A DNA stretch of 64,000 nucleotides from Anagrus nilaparvatae (taxonomy: Eukaryota > Arthropoda > Insecta > Hymenoptera > Mymaridae): positions 10,046,501 to 10,110,500 of the forward strand of contig JAKSXM010000007.1 in assembly GCA_022575985.1 (NCBI GenBank), given 5' to 3'. The notes under the pieces are model-generated. The model did not search any database. It saw only the letters and a program-made list of their open reading frames with translations, and was not told where the DNA came from. Numbering within the stretch: position 1 is the stretch's first letter; each line of letters starts with the position of its first letter. The position numbers and the translations under genes were made by a program. Below, piece by piece: positions 21,106 to 32,566 of this stretch.

Positions 21106-22581
21106 CTACGATAGAAAGCCCTCCTCCTTTTTCTTCAACAAGGTGGCCCTTACGTACTCTGCTACTTTGTTCCAGTTTTCGGAACTCTGTAGCATTTCCG
21201 GGACCACCGTCTCCGGCCTCCAAATCGGGAAGGGCGGGCGCCCCTCCGAGTAGCGAACACATTCAAAGAATGTGTGCTCTACTGTATCCTTCTCGCCTGG
21301 GCAGTGCAAGCACTCCTCTGTTGCCACCTTGTGCCAATGTTTTAACATGACACGGAAGTACCCGTGTCCAGTTAAAAATTGGGTGAGGTAAAAATCTACC
21401 TCCCCATGTTGTCGTCCAGTCCATGCCTGCAGATCTGAAATCAGTCTGCGGGTCCATCGGGCATTTTCCTCTTCCTCCTTTTTCCACCGTTCCTGCCATT
21501 TTTCCATAGAGCTGGAGCGGGCGCGAGTGGATGCCACTTCGCGGTCCTCTGCACTATCGTAAATGTATTTCCGCTCCAACGCTAGCAGGTCGATGGGTAT
21601 GACCGATGCTACAACCTGGATCGCCTCGAGCGATACCGTATGGTATGCGCAGGCGATCCTCTGGGCTGCTTGCCGCTGCACAGACGATATTTTATGTCTG
21701 TACTTGGCAAATTTGGTGATATCCGCCCAGATCTCAGATCCATAAAGCAGGACAGAGTTGACAACGGACATCAACAATCTTCGCTTGCCGGGTTTGGGCC
21801 CTCCTATGTTGGCCATGAGCCTTGACAAGGAGGATGCGATCGATGCGGCCTTCTCACTCGACCTCTGAAATTGTTCCCAGAAGTTCAGCTTGTTATCAAG
21901 CAGAACTCCCAGGTACTTAACCGATGTCTTGGCTTGGATCGTGTGAGGGTTTCCACCATCATCGACATTTACATCGATGTCCGTGGAAATTGTTGTTCGA
22001 CGGGTCAGCAGTACGATCTCCGTTTTTGGGATCGCGAGCTGGAGCCCGTGCTCGCCCATCCAGAGATTGATCTGTCTCATGACTAGATTCAACCTCTCCT
22101 GGGTTACCTGCATGTCCCTGCCAGTGATAGTCAGAGCCACGTCGTCCGCGTACCCGATCAGAGAAGCTCCTTCCGGGAGGTGAACGTGCAACAGGCCATC
22201 GTAAAAGGCATTCCACAGGTCCGGTCCGAGAACCGAACCTTGGGCAATGCCCGCACTCAGAACCCTCTGTCGCCTGCCATCGAGCGTGTCGTAGAGCAGT
22301 CTCCGGTCCCGTAGGTAGTCCTTTATTACGTTACCCAGATACCTGGGTATCCGGAAATCGTACTCGAGAGACCGGATCATGTCATCCCACCTGGCCGAAT
22401 TGAAAGCGTTTTTGACGTCCAGCGTTACAAGAAGGACGTCTTTGCGAATTGCAGGCCGCTTTTCCCTCTCAGCCTCTACGGTATCCACGACACGCCGGAT
22501 GGCGTCTATCGTGGAATGCCCCTCACGAAATCCATACTGCTCCTCGGAAAGGCCACCGCCCTCCTCGATAGCTCTTCTCAA
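21106..22581 (-). pseudogene. R1-type ORF2 reverse transcriptase and C-terminal zinc domain
   Basis: Copies element RNA into DNA at the target site. The 491-codon frame shows EEQYGFREGHSTIDAI, VTLDVKNAFNSARWD (motif A with catalytic Asp), GIAQGSVLGPDLWN (motif B) and IGYADDVAL (motif C, ADD). The distal part has the C-x2-C-x8-H-x4-C motif (CLHCPGEKDTVEHTFFEC) typical of R1 and related clades. Intact R1 ORF2 is about 1000 aa, so this is the C-terminal half. At the upstream end it is joined directly to the truncated endonuclease at 22580, a deletion junction. The stop at 21106 lies before the poly(A) tail in the normal place. Confidence 0.9.
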
Positions 22582-22946
22582 GGCTCTCCAGCAAGGATAA
22601 CGCTTCCGGTTACCGTCCGAACCGTGTTCTCAATGCTGGCCAGTTTTGTAGCCAGCACTTCCGAGCTATCGTTTGGGGAGAGGTAGCAACTTATATAAGT
22701 TGTCTCCCCGCACGTGACCCAAACGTGGCAATTGCCTTTCCCTTTTTTGGTCAAGGTCGTTTGGGCTCTACCCCGGAGCCATATGGCGCAGCAGCCAGTG
22801 TCATCGGTTAGCCAGTATTTGTGGTTCATGTTGTATGATTGCTCGCTTAGTAAAAGGATATTTGAATCCTCTTCGCGAGCAATCTGTTCCAACAAAGCAC
22901 CAGCTTGCCGGGCTTGGTTCATGTTCCCTTGTAGTACCTTGATCAT
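22580..22946 (-). pseudogene. R1-type ORF2 start, truncated AP-endonuclease
   Basis: Begins MIKVLQGNMNQARQAGALLE, the usual opening of an R1-clade endonuclease (QxNxxR with the catalytic Asn), and runs through AIWLRG and YISCYLSPN to about SVILAGEP, where the DxNAH block should follow but is lost. The ATG (22944-22946) overlaps the ORF1 stop as ATGA, so translation of ORF2 probably depended on termination-reinitiation. Confidence 0.8.
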
Positions 22947-23130
22947 TTTCGATGACACTTATTCCTCGCCACAGCCAGAGCCTCACGGTAGCTGGGGCAG
23001 TTTCCTTCTCCGGCATAGTGTTCCGTAGAGCACTTGTCGTCCCTATTCTTGCAGAGGAAACACTCGGGTGTTTCCTTCTTGCATTCTGTTCTTTTGTGGC
23101 CATCCATGCCACATTTTAGACATGCTTTTC
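22943..23130 (-). pseudogene. R1-type ORF1 (Gag-like) C-terminal end with CCHC knuckles
   Basis: On the minus strand the frame reads CLKCGMDGHKRTEC (a CCHC zinc knuckle), then CFLCKNRDDK and CPSYREALAVARNKCHRK before a TGA. Zinc knuckles at the end of ORF1 are standard in R1-clade elements. Everything upstream is missing. Confidence 0.75.
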
Positions 23131-23905
23131 TACGGTCTGGGCCCCGGGGGGGTTAAAACAACCCCTAATTTTATAAATACATAAAAAGCATGATAAAATT
23201 TTATTTTTTTTACTTTTTTTTGTGGAATCAAGTATTTAAAATGTTGTATGCTACTTTAACTATCTGAAAATATATTTCCCCTCAGGGGGGGAGGGGGGTT
23301 AAAAAAGCAGCTAAATTTATAAATACAAAAAAATGATAATAAAATTTTATCATGCTTTTTATGTATTTATAAAAATAGGGGTTGTTTCGCCCCCCCCCCG
23401 GGGGGTGAATACATTTTATGATGGTTAAAATAGCATACAATATTTTAAATACTTGATTCCACAAAAAAAAAGTAAAAAAAATAAAATTTTATCATGCTTT
23501 TTATGTATTTATAAAATTAGGGGTTGTTTTAACCCCCCGGGGGTGAATACATTTTATGATGGTTAAAATAGCATAAAATATTTTAAATACTTGATTCCAC
23601 AAAAAAAAAGTAAAAAAAAATAAAATTTTATAATGCTTTTTATGTATTTATAAAAATAGGGGTTGTTTCAACCCCCCCGGGGGTGAATACATTTTATGAT
23701 GGTTAAAATAGCATAAAATATTTTAAATACTTGATTCTACAAAAAAGAAGTAAAAAAAAAATATAATTTTATCATGGTTTTTATGTATTTATAAATTTAA
23801 GGGTTGTTTTAACCCCCCAGGGGTGAAAACATTTTATGATGGTTCAAATAGCATAAAATATTTTTAAATACTTGATTCCACAAAAAAAAAGTAAAAAAAT
23901 TAACT
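23130..23905. repeat. GC-anchored tandem repeat, about 140-bp period, with an inverted copy
   Basis: Four units start at gggggtgaatacattttatg (about 23400, 23539, 23679 and 23818), each carrying aatacttgattccacaaaaa, gcttttttatgt-type text and aggggttgtttt. A related unit lies in reverse orientation at 23130-23290, so the array also folds back. It directly abuts the broken 5' end of R1 copy B. Confidence 0.85.
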
Positions 23906-24059
23906 TTTAGCGTATTTTTTCTATTTTTCAATTTTGGGGGTAGTTTTCACCCTCTATAATTAGCCCTAACAAAACAATTTTGGTACAATATTAGCTAAAC
24001 TCTATATTTTGTTAATAAATCTCAGAAAATTGGTATTTATTTGATTATTATAACGCTGG

Positions 24060-24247
24060 TTCCAAAGTATTGCAAAAAAACCCTTAAAAAGGGGTAGTTT
24101 TTGCTGATTTAAGGGTGTTCCCCTATTTTCCAGCCCAAATGGGCACCGGATTCGGATTCAGCGACCCAAAAAACATATAGTAAAGCAAATCTCATCCTGT
24201 CAACAGGTTTCGACCCCCCTCCCCCGCATTTTGACTGGAGTACTAGC
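24060..24247. repeat. Repeat family D end (ggattcggattcagcgaccc)
   Basis: The words aaggggtagtttttgc, gatttaagggtgttcc and ggattcggattcagcgaccc recur in diverged form at 44620-44790 and at the ends of the foldback element at 84-2878. They look like one broad repeat superfamily. Confidence 0.6.
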
Positions 24248-24370
24248 AGGTCGATGGGTATGACCGATGCTATACTACCTGGATCGCTTCGAGCGATACC
24301 GTATGGTACGCGCAGGCGATCCTCAGGGCCGCTTATTATTAATTTATTATTATTAGTATTATTAGTATTA
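24248..24370 (-). repeat. R1 ORF2 fragment plus flank, duplicate of 20694-20800
   Basis: Positions 24260-24366 repeat 20694-20800, including the breakpoint from R1 sequence (cctcagggccgctt) into the same TTATTA/TAGTATTAT-rich flank. Sharing both the R1 end and the flank means a DNA duplication or rearrangement, not a separate insertion. Confidence 0.8.
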
Positions 24371-24844
24371 TTAGTATTATTTTTAGTATTATTATTAATT
24401 TCATTTTATTATTTTTTATTATTTTTAATAGTATTAAAATTGATATTTAAAAATATATGAACGTTGTATTTTATTACTTTAACCTGCTTAAAGGCTTTAA
24501 AATCCAAGTAACAATGTTTTAATATTAGAACTATTATGAATTTTAACGCTTACCAAGTTTCTGATTGTAGTCAGCTGTACGATTTGACTCTCTGTTTCCT
24601 GGTTGCATAATTTATAAATATTTAAAACTTTATTTGTTTTGCTGAGAGTATTTTTTTTATGAAGTGCAAATATTAATTAAATATAATTTTTTTTTATCAA
24701 TAAATTATATATTTTTAGTTATATATTATTATAAATAACCGAATATATTATTCGTTATTTTACAAGTCACTCGGGAAGTACCTTAACTTGCCTTAACTGA
24801 CTTATACCGACGTAGGTTATCCCAAGAGGCTCCTAGGAGCTTGT
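24371..24844. other. Non-coding AT-rich stretch
   Basis: Begins with the continuation of the TAGTATTAT-type low-complexity tract, then AT-rich sequence. No gene seen. Confidence 0.45.
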
Positions 24845-25030
24845 GCTGGGGCAGTAATTATAATTTGTGAAATATCAGCGATTACATACGTACGTACGTA
24901 TAACACGTACACACAACACACAGCTTTCTGGGGTCCCAAAACGTGCTTATATGCCAAAAAATCAGAAAACAAAATTTGACCTAACACAATGGTTCCTCTG
25001 TGAGGAACCAATAATTAATTTGCCTGAACT
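24845..25030 (-). repeat. Repeat family B fragment, reverse orientation
   Basis: Reverse complement of the start of family B: tgaaatatcagcgattacat, an AC/TACG tract, gtgcttatatgccaaaaaat, and the palindromic ggttcctctgtgaggaacc near 24990-25009. Confidence 0.85.
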
Positions 25031-25986
25031 TGGTTTTTTAACTTCATTCAATTAATGTTTAATTTAAATTTAAAAAAAAAATAGTATTATTAGGAAAAAT
25101 TACATTAGGAAAAATGCTTTTAGGAAAAATGGCATTAGGGAAAATTTCCTTTAGGCAAAATGGATTAGGAAAAATCTTCGGATACCATTAGAGTTAAACA
25201 TCAAGCAAAACATATTTTAAAAGTGAGCATCATATTTTAAAATCAGGTCGTTTTCGGTACAAAAGAATTTCATATTTGTATTCAGCCTCGTATTCAGCGT
25301 CTCAAATCATAAATACTTATTGATAATTTTTATGGACCTATAATCAGAAAAATGTGACTAGGAAATAGAAGTTCAGACCTACACTACTAATAGTAACCGA
25401 GAACTTAAAAAAATTGAAATAATGTACTATCTTTGCATAAAAAATACGGTATTGAAAGTTACAGATGAGTACAGACGTTTTTATTATAAAAAAAACGTTC
25501 TTATCTAATTCTCTGATAGTGGTGTAAATAATTTAAATTTAAAAAAAATTTTTTTGTTTTGTTAAAAAAAGAAATGGAAAAATTATCATGCAAATTTCTT
25601 AATTATAAAAAAACCAGTTTTTTTATAATCAGGCAGTTTGCATGATAATTTTTCCAGTCTTTTTTTTTCTCTCTTCTGGCACTAAAATCTTATTAAAATA
25701 GCAATATGGCATTAAAATTGATAATACGGATCCGTTTTAAAAATTTTTTATTAGAGGAAAATTTTTAAAGTAAACTCGTTTTTGAAAAATCCGCAGAATG
25801 GATTTTTTAAAACTTGGCTCGTTTTTTTTTTAACCTATCCCCGTTTTCAAAACACTTAGAAACATTGAATACATAAAAAAAAAATAAGAATAATTTAGAT
25901 TTCTACCAATATAATATAAGAATATTTAATTAATTGCGAATGAGATAATTAAATACGATAAATAAATATTTATATTTTGATTCACT
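25031..25986. other. Non-coding stretch upstream of serpin 2
   Basis: Contains a short imperfect tandem of ttaggaaaaat (25086-25180). There is also a hairpin at about 25575-25650 (GGAAAAATTATCATGCAAA against TTTGCATGATAATTTTTCC). No gene seen. Confidence 0.55.
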
Positions 25987-26019
25987 TATAAAAATCACAC
26001 CGAGAATTATGCATTCAGT
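25987..26019 (+). promoter_or_regulatory. Core promoter of serpin 2 (TATAAAA and TCAGT initiator)
   Basis: TATAAAA lies at about 25987-25993 and TCAGTG at 26015-26020, 28 bp apart, matching the arthropod TATA and initiator spacing. The ATG is at 26062, giving a short leader of about 45 nt. Confidence 0.65.
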
Positions 26020-26061
26020 GAGAATCAATAAAACCAAAAAGGACGTAAAATTTTTATTAAA

Positions 26062-29000
26062 ATGGAATCGATAAATTTTTTGTCGGAAAGAGTTGAAAAT
26101 TTCAATGTTGATTTTTACAAGGTATATTTGTAATTATTTGTAAATAAAAATTAATATTTTTTAAAAAATATCTTTATTTTTTAAGAATTCTGCAGCAAAT
26201 TTCAATGATAATTTTGTTTGCTCTGCTTTAAGCGCTTATGTGGTTTTAGCTATGGTCACATTTGGTGCCAAAGGAAATACTGCTTTACAAATGAGAAATG
26301 CACTGTATATGTCGGAAAATGAATCTTCAATGTTAAATGGTTTTCAAAATTTCATGAATGAATTAAATGTAAGTTATATTTTTTGTTTTGCAAGTAAATA
26401 TACATGAATATTTTAGAACTTACAATTAGCAATCAGCTTAAAAAAATTGATTCGGATTTGTTCAAAAATTTTATTTCTCATGCATTTTACTAATCTTCTC
26501 TCTTACCTATAATATGTAGTATAGCAGGCACGTATCCAGAGGGGGGCTAAAGGGTCCATGCCTCCCTCCCCCCCCCCGCAAAATGAAAATGTTTAGTAAA
26601 AATAGGAATGTTTTTACTCCTATTTTCAAAAATTTTTAATTGTTTATTAAAAAATATAATTTTTAAACAATTTAAAATAAGGAACGATTAAATTTTGTTT
26701 CTTAATACATAAGTTTAAACCATAATTATTAGTATTATTAGGTTCTGGCCCCCCTCCGAAAAAAATTTCTAGATACGTGTCTGTATAGAAATGTTCGGTG
26801 ACTAATAAGAGGATTATGACACGTAATATGTAAATATATATAATGCATTTTACATATCTAGAACAAAAAGTCTATTTACTACCCTAGGGAGACGGCTTTT
26901 TTGCCCGTTATAATATATAAAACTATGTTGCACCCACAAATTTTATATTTAAAGGTTTTTAGGTGATTTTAAGGATAAAAAATAATATGGTTTATGGAAA
27001 TTTTGTGAAAATTTCAGTCTCGGATATAGAATTTTTTCAGTCTCTTTTACCTTTCATTTTTTGTAAAATTTATACGCCCATATTACACTTATTAGGCTCA
27101 GTTATACTGTTTTTAATACTCATAAATTTTCACTTAAATCATGTCAAATAGGTGCAACATTTCAAAGAAAACTTCTGTGCAGAATTTCAATTATCTAGTT
27201 CTACTTTTAATTTTTAGCATTTTTTTCGGAATTCTTGCATAATGCAGAGTTAGGGCAGTTTTTGTGGGATTTAATTCAAAATATAGCCATTATTTTATTT
27301 TTTTGTGATAAACGCTAACTTTTTTTAGGGTGTTGAAAATGATGGCGTGGTATTAAAATTGGCAAATAAAATTTTTGCTTCAAAAAAAATTGCAATTAAA
27401 GAATCTTATAAAGAACTAATATCATCCTACTTCCATTCTGGGATTGATCAACTCGATTTTTCTAAAACTAAGGAAGCTGTGAAAGTAGTTAATGATTGGT
27501 GTGCTAAACAAACTAATGATAAAATTAAACAACTAATTGAACCAGGTAAGAAATATAGAAAATTTGAAATACATAAAAAGATTTTTTTTTTATTTTGTGC
27601 TTCTAATCATTATTTAGGTGATGTAAGTGAAGGCACTGCTATGCTTTTATTAAATGCTGTTTATTTTAAATCTAATTGGAAATATCAATTTGATAAAAGG
27701 GACACCCAACCAAAAACTTTTTATCTTAGTAAAGATTCTAAAATAGAAGTACCTACTATGCATTTAAGTGAATATTTTCATTTTGGAACTTTAGATGATT
27801 TGGATGCTCAGTACATCGAACTTCCTTACAAAGTATATGAAAATTATTTTCATTTTTACCTAGCAATTCAATTTTTCAATTTTTTGCTATTGATTTTAGA
27901 ATGAAGATCTTACTATGCTTATTATTATTCCTCGCGAAATTGATGGATTATCTAAGATAGAAAAGAATTTACAAAAAATTTCTCTTAATTATACTCAAAA
28001 TCTTTCAACAACTTTCAAACGTAAAACAAAACTTTATTTGCCTAAATTTAAAATTGAGACAACACTTTCCTTAGAAGAAGGTTTAAAACAGGTAATTTAA
28101 ATCGATCAACGTTGTATTTCTGATGTTTATACTATTTATTATTATTTTTTTTTTAAATCCAGCTTGGAATGACTGACATGTTTGACGAGAAACATGCTGA
28201 TTTCCAAAAAATGACCGAAACCCCAGTAGTCGTTAACAAAGCTATTCAAAAAGTATTCATTGAAGTTAATGAAGAAGGTAGTGAAGCTGCTGCAGCTACT
28301 GGTAATAAAATTTCTTATTGTTTTACGTTGATTATTAACTTGGAACATATTCATAAGGAGGGGTACCTGGAAAAAACCCTTGCAAAACTGGCGGAGGGAG
28401 GGGAGTTAAATGAACTTGCAATATTTTTGGTTCAGGAACTCAGAATAATTAACATGGAACGTCTTTATAGGAAGGGGGTATCCTGGAAATCTGAAAATCA
28501 AGGGGGTGTCAACAGTGTCCGATTTAAGGGGAAGGGTTAAAAGGGACTTAAATATTTTCGATTGAGGGTTTTAGAATAATACGAGTTTAGGGAATCAAAA
28601 TAGTTTAGATTTAGAATCTTAACATCTAGTAATGGTGATAAAGACAAATTATAAAAATAGCTAAATGTATTGACATGTTGCGAAATATTTTCATTATACC
28701 TAACCCTCGGCTGTAAATAATCATGTTCTATGCAGTTAGGTTGGGTTTAAATAAACCGGTTATAAGTATTTTGATTTGGGGAGTTATAATACTTAATATT
28801 TATGGACCTAAAATAATTTCAATTTAGTGATATTTTATAATTTTGGTTCTATGACTTGTAATAAATAGGGAGTATATTTTAAAACTGTTATAAGTGAACA
28901 TGTTCCATAATCGTTGGTTGTGTGAACGCACAAACAAGTTATACATTTTTTTTAATTTATATTGATTTTTATAATTTTAGTTGTTGAGGCAGTATTTGTA

Positions 29001-29120
29001 CAAAGCTTGACTGATGAAACCAATGTTCACGTTGACAGACCATTTTTGTTCAGAATCTTTGATAAGAAAAGGAATGTTTTCCTTTTTAGCGGAAGAGTTT
29101 CAAATCCATTGATGTTTTAA
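26062..29120 (+). CDS. Serpin 2, serine-protease inhibitor, complete 7-exon gene
   Basis: A suicide inhibitor of serine (or cysteine) proteases. Exons by GT-AG sites: 26062-26121, 26186-26368, 27329-27545, 27618-27832, 27900-28091, 28163-28301, 28981-29120, all phases consistent, giving 381 aa. Start [20 protein letters not shown]. Serpin blocks [34 protein letters not shown], hinge [11 protein letters not shown] and C-terminal [20 protein letters not shown] are intact. Hinge counting puts P1-P1' at about Val-Gln, with Phe at P2 (EAVFVQS). This suggests an elastase- or chymotrypsin-like target, unlike the Arg-Ser of serpin 1. No N-terminal signal peptide is visible. An aataaa follows the stop (29122). 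Intron 6 contains a family A repeat. Exons 3-7 were later duplicated to 56959-58603. Confidence 0.9.
26525..26783. mobile_element. 259-bp MITE in serpin 2 intron 2 (TATAG duplication)
   Basis: Imperfect inverted ends CAGGCACGTATCCAG and CTAGATACGTGTCTG lie next to G-rich and C-rich runs, flanked by TATAG (26520-26524 and 26784-26788). Non-coding. The superfamily is uncertain: the ends look hAT- or CACTA-like but the 5-bp duplication does not decide. Confidence 0.65.
26840..26935. repeat. Repeat family C fragment
   Basis: Shares tttacatatctagaacaaaa, ctaccctagggagacggctt and ttttgcccgttat-type words with the foldback repeat at 6340-6910. Confidence 0.65.
28330..28955 (-). repeat. Repeat family A, long copy in serpin 2 intron 6
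   Basis: Reverse-oriented long copy: G-rich modules first (gaggggtacctgg, ggagggaggggag), then aataatacgagtttagggaa and, at the far end, tgaacatgttccataatcg with gtgaacgcacaaacaagtta. The same copy is present in the duplicated pseudogene intron (57920-58430), so it predates that duplication. Confidence 0.8.
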
Positions 29121-32100
29121 GAATAAAAGTATATTTTGTTATTAATTATCATATTTTTATGATTTTTTAATTGAATTACAAGACCGATTGTTTGTTTATA
29201 AAAGTTTTTAAATAAAAATATATAGATACTTGTTTTTTTGTCATATCATTATGAAAATTTTGTTTAATAATAAAATTAAACGCAAATTTATTCTAACTGC
29301 AAGTTGAGTCAAAGTCGATCAATTTGTCTGAAATTAATTTTGAAAGTTAAAACTGCAGCAGTCATAAAGGATTATTTCATTTAGCATTTTCTTTAGGTCA
29401 GTTTTACTGAGATTCTCGCATATAAAATTTTGGCTTATAATTTATTATATTTTTAAACAACCTTCAGCTGATTCAATAAAATCAAATAAAATTATAATAT
29501 AATATAAAATTATTTTAAAGATATTTATATCAGTAAATAAATATTTGAAAAATTCCACTCGGTTTGATTTAATTTTTCGAGATAATTAGTTGTTAATTAT
29601 AATAAGTTATTTTGGACAAATGTATAAATAAGATTTAAGAAAATTTATCTTTTTTTAAATAACCAAAAAAATAAAAATGACTGCCAAAATCTAAGGGATG
29701 GTCCTAGGAATCTCAACATTCTTGGGGAAGTTATTTTTTAGTAATGTTATTGGAAAAAAATATTTTAAACCTATTTCTTTAACCCTTCAGTTCAACTTGA
29801 TGCTATTAAATTTGGTATATAATCTTAACATTTGAAAAAAAAATTAATTCAAATATGTCTTTAACAGGCATAACAGGGTCAAAAACAACGCCTAATTTTA
29901 CAAAAATTTTTTCCGACTCTCCCATTTTTTTATTTTTTGGTTTTTTTTTCTATTTGAGTTGTATTGCCTTGTGAGACGCATAACTTATTAAGAATCTTTT
30001 TGGTTTTTTTTTTTTTTTCAAACTTGCCAATCCTGAGATTAACTGTCAGCCTGGACCGACTGCACTTTCTACACCTGTACTTTGGCGTCCTCTATAAATA
30101 CAACTAATTATTAAAATTAAAAAAAAAAATTTTTGTCATGTATATAAATGCCTAATAAATGTATAAAAAAAATTGTAAACTGATAACTAATACAGGGGAT
30201 GAGAAATTAAATAAAGAAAAATGTCTTAAACAACGCCATTCCAATTCGGTCTGGTACCTTAAAATATTTGAAATAATTAATAAAAATTTTTTAATTCTGT
30301 AGGAACATTCCTTTTTAAAACACTCTCAATTGAACTAGATAGACCTTTAATATGTATAACCTTACTAAATAATAAATATTAAATACAAATTTAATAATTC
30401 TAATTAAAATTATTAAAATTTCAAATTCGAATTTGTAAATAATCAACAATAAAATTTATATCAGCCAATCAGAAGGACTCTTTAGCTACACGGATGAGCA
30501 TTTCATTTTTATAAAAAAAAAACTAGAATCAACTGTGATTCGCGCAAAGATTACAGTTATCATCTAGGAATATATATCAGCAATAAAAAATTTAAATGGG
30601 ACATTGGAACTTCTTCCGCTGGACTAAAATTAGTTTGGCTAAACGTAAAATTAAACCAAAAATATCTGTGTACTGTTTACATCTATAATACCTTAAATAA
30701 CAGTCTGATTCATTTATAACGTGACTCCTCCACCTTACTTGTATTCTAGTTAAAAACAAAAATTATCTAAACCATATTTGTAATCACTATTTGTTATAAG
30801 TTAAGAATTAAATTCTCAAATAATACTTTCAGTTTATTTTTTAAAATATATATAGAAGTGAATATATATTTTGCATTATTTTCTTATTTTCTTTTTATGT
30901 TATAATCAAAATTTAATTATTATTATTTCATTATAATTGGAAATTAATATTTTGTATTTTATTATTATTATTATTTTTATTTTAATCTTACTTATTGTTA
31001 GTACTCATACGTACAATGAAATTTGTAAATTTATGTATTCAATTGCGCATCGGCCTTGCCTGCGCCAAAATTTTTTCTTAAATAAAATAAATAAATACTT
31101 TCATAATAATAATTTCCACGAAGTTACTTTAATATTTTCCCCTTTTTTCCAACCTGAATTACTTCCCATCATCCTCAATTCTCCCTATTTTCCATTTCCT
31201 ACACCTAAATTTCATGTATTAAAAAAACCAAAGACAAAGTTTTTAAATATTTAAAAACTTTAAAATTCAATGAATCTTAATTATATATTGTAAATAGTTT
31301 AATTGAAGTTAATTAGTATATTATTTTGTTTTTCTTTTTCTTGTTTTACATTTTATTATTTTATCTAAATTTATTATATTTTTCTGATAACTATACTTTT
31401 GTAAATATACGTGTCCGCACAAAATTTTTTCTTTTATATTATTGTAACTCAACAATTTTGTACAATTCTGTATAAAAATAAAAAACAATTAATCAATCAA
31501 TCTACGCACCAAAAAACATTATTGTCAATGGAGATGATGAATTTTTTTTGTTATCAAAATTCAAAACACTAAAAGAATGGCCAAAAATATCCCAAAATAG
31601 GCTAGATAAGAAAAGTGACAATTTCCCAGAAAAAAAACCAACAAACAACAATTAAATTTATATCAGCCAACCAGAATGGCTCTTTAGCTCTAAAAATGCA
31701 CATAGTTATTAGTTGCGATGAGCATGTCACTTTTAGGAAAAGGATAACAAATTATGCTCTCAAGTGTCGTCTATAAGAATTAAGCAGACGAATTTTGACT
31801 ACAATTTTTGTTTTATTAATTAAAAGGGTTAAAAGTGATTTGATTAAAATAGCATAAGTTGGTAAGAAAACATTCGTTTACGGGATGGGTTTACAACTGA
31901 AAAAATGACGTCCCTGCAGAACAGAATTTACTGTTAGGCATTTTGGCTGTTGTCTACGACTTTGAAAACTTAAAAATCTTGTTTATTAAAGCTTGTTTAA
32001 AGCATATAATATGTTCGATTTACGTACATATATGTACACTACGATTCAAAAACTGTAATTTTTGGCCTATGTAATATCGTAAAACCGTAAATTAACTGTA

Positions 32101-32210
32101 TTACAAACAACGTGGCTACCAGGGAAAGCAGAAAAATAATATTGGAATAAATTTTAATACTTTTAACATTACTTTTTTTAGTTCCATACCATTTATTTAT
32201 CTGTATTTAT
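29121..32210. other. Gene-free AT-rich region
   Basis: No gene supported. The frame at 30937-31254 starts with TTG, is rich in Ile, Phe and Asn and resembles nothing I recognise, so I do not call it. The block at about 30440-30560 (aaatttatatcagccaatca, ctctttagct) recurs in diverged form at about 31645-31760. The text at 31430-31500 ends in aattaatcaatcaatc and might be the 3' tail of an old retroelement. Confidence 0.5.
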
Positions 32211-32218
32211 GAAAAATG

Positions 32219-32566
32219 CACTGTAAAAAGTAACTTTCTTATATTAATAAAAAAATTAGAACATTTTCTAAAAATTAGTAAATTTTCGAAAAAATTTGTA
32301 AATATTCGAAAAAATCATATAATCGAAAAATTCGAGTATTCCTTATTTTTTTTTTGTGAAAAAATAGTTGTAAATTTACGAAAAATAGTTGTGAATATAC
32401 AACTTTTTTCGTAAATTCACAAAAAGAAATCGAGGATTCTCGAATTTTTCGATAATATACTAAATTTAGTAAATTTACGCTTTTTTTATCGAATATTTAC
32501 AATTTACTAATTTTTCGAAAATGTTCTAATTTTTTTGTTAATATAAGAAAGTTACTTTTTACATGT
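32219..32566. mobile_element. Near-perfect hairpin MITE, 348 bp (CACTGTAAAAAG ends)
   Basis: The left arm (CACTGTAAAAAGTAACTTTC onward) is mirrored by the right arm ending gaaagttactttttaca. The arms extend most of the length, with ttagaacattttct- and attagtaaatt-type words pairing. The target duplication is not clear. It borders the outer end of the giant inverted repeat. Confidence 0.75.

Larger units (their letters stand above)
20803..23150 (-). mobile_element. R1-clade non-LTR retrotransposon, internally deleted copy B
   Basis: The poly-T tail (about 20805-20822) marks the 3' end on the minus strand. Reading 5' to 3' on that strand: the end of ORF1 with zinc knuckles (23130-22943), the start of ORF2 with the N-terminus of an AP-endonuclease (22946-22580), a deletion, and then the reverse transcriptase and C-terminal zinc motif (22581-21106). 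Base composition is far more GC-rich than the flanks. The rest of the endonuclease and the first RT blocks are missing, so the copy cannot move on its own. Confidence 0.9.

Noticed and set aside
20131..21350. Several plus-strand frames over the R1 copies
   Set aside because: They are antisense shadows of GC-rich R1 ORF2 on the minus strand.
25086..25180. Telomere-type TTAGG repeats
   Set aside because: The unit is ttaggaaaaat with irregular spacing, not (TTAGG)n.
30937..31254. 105-codon hydrophobic frame
   Set aside because: It begins with TTG, is low complexity and has no recognisable protein features.
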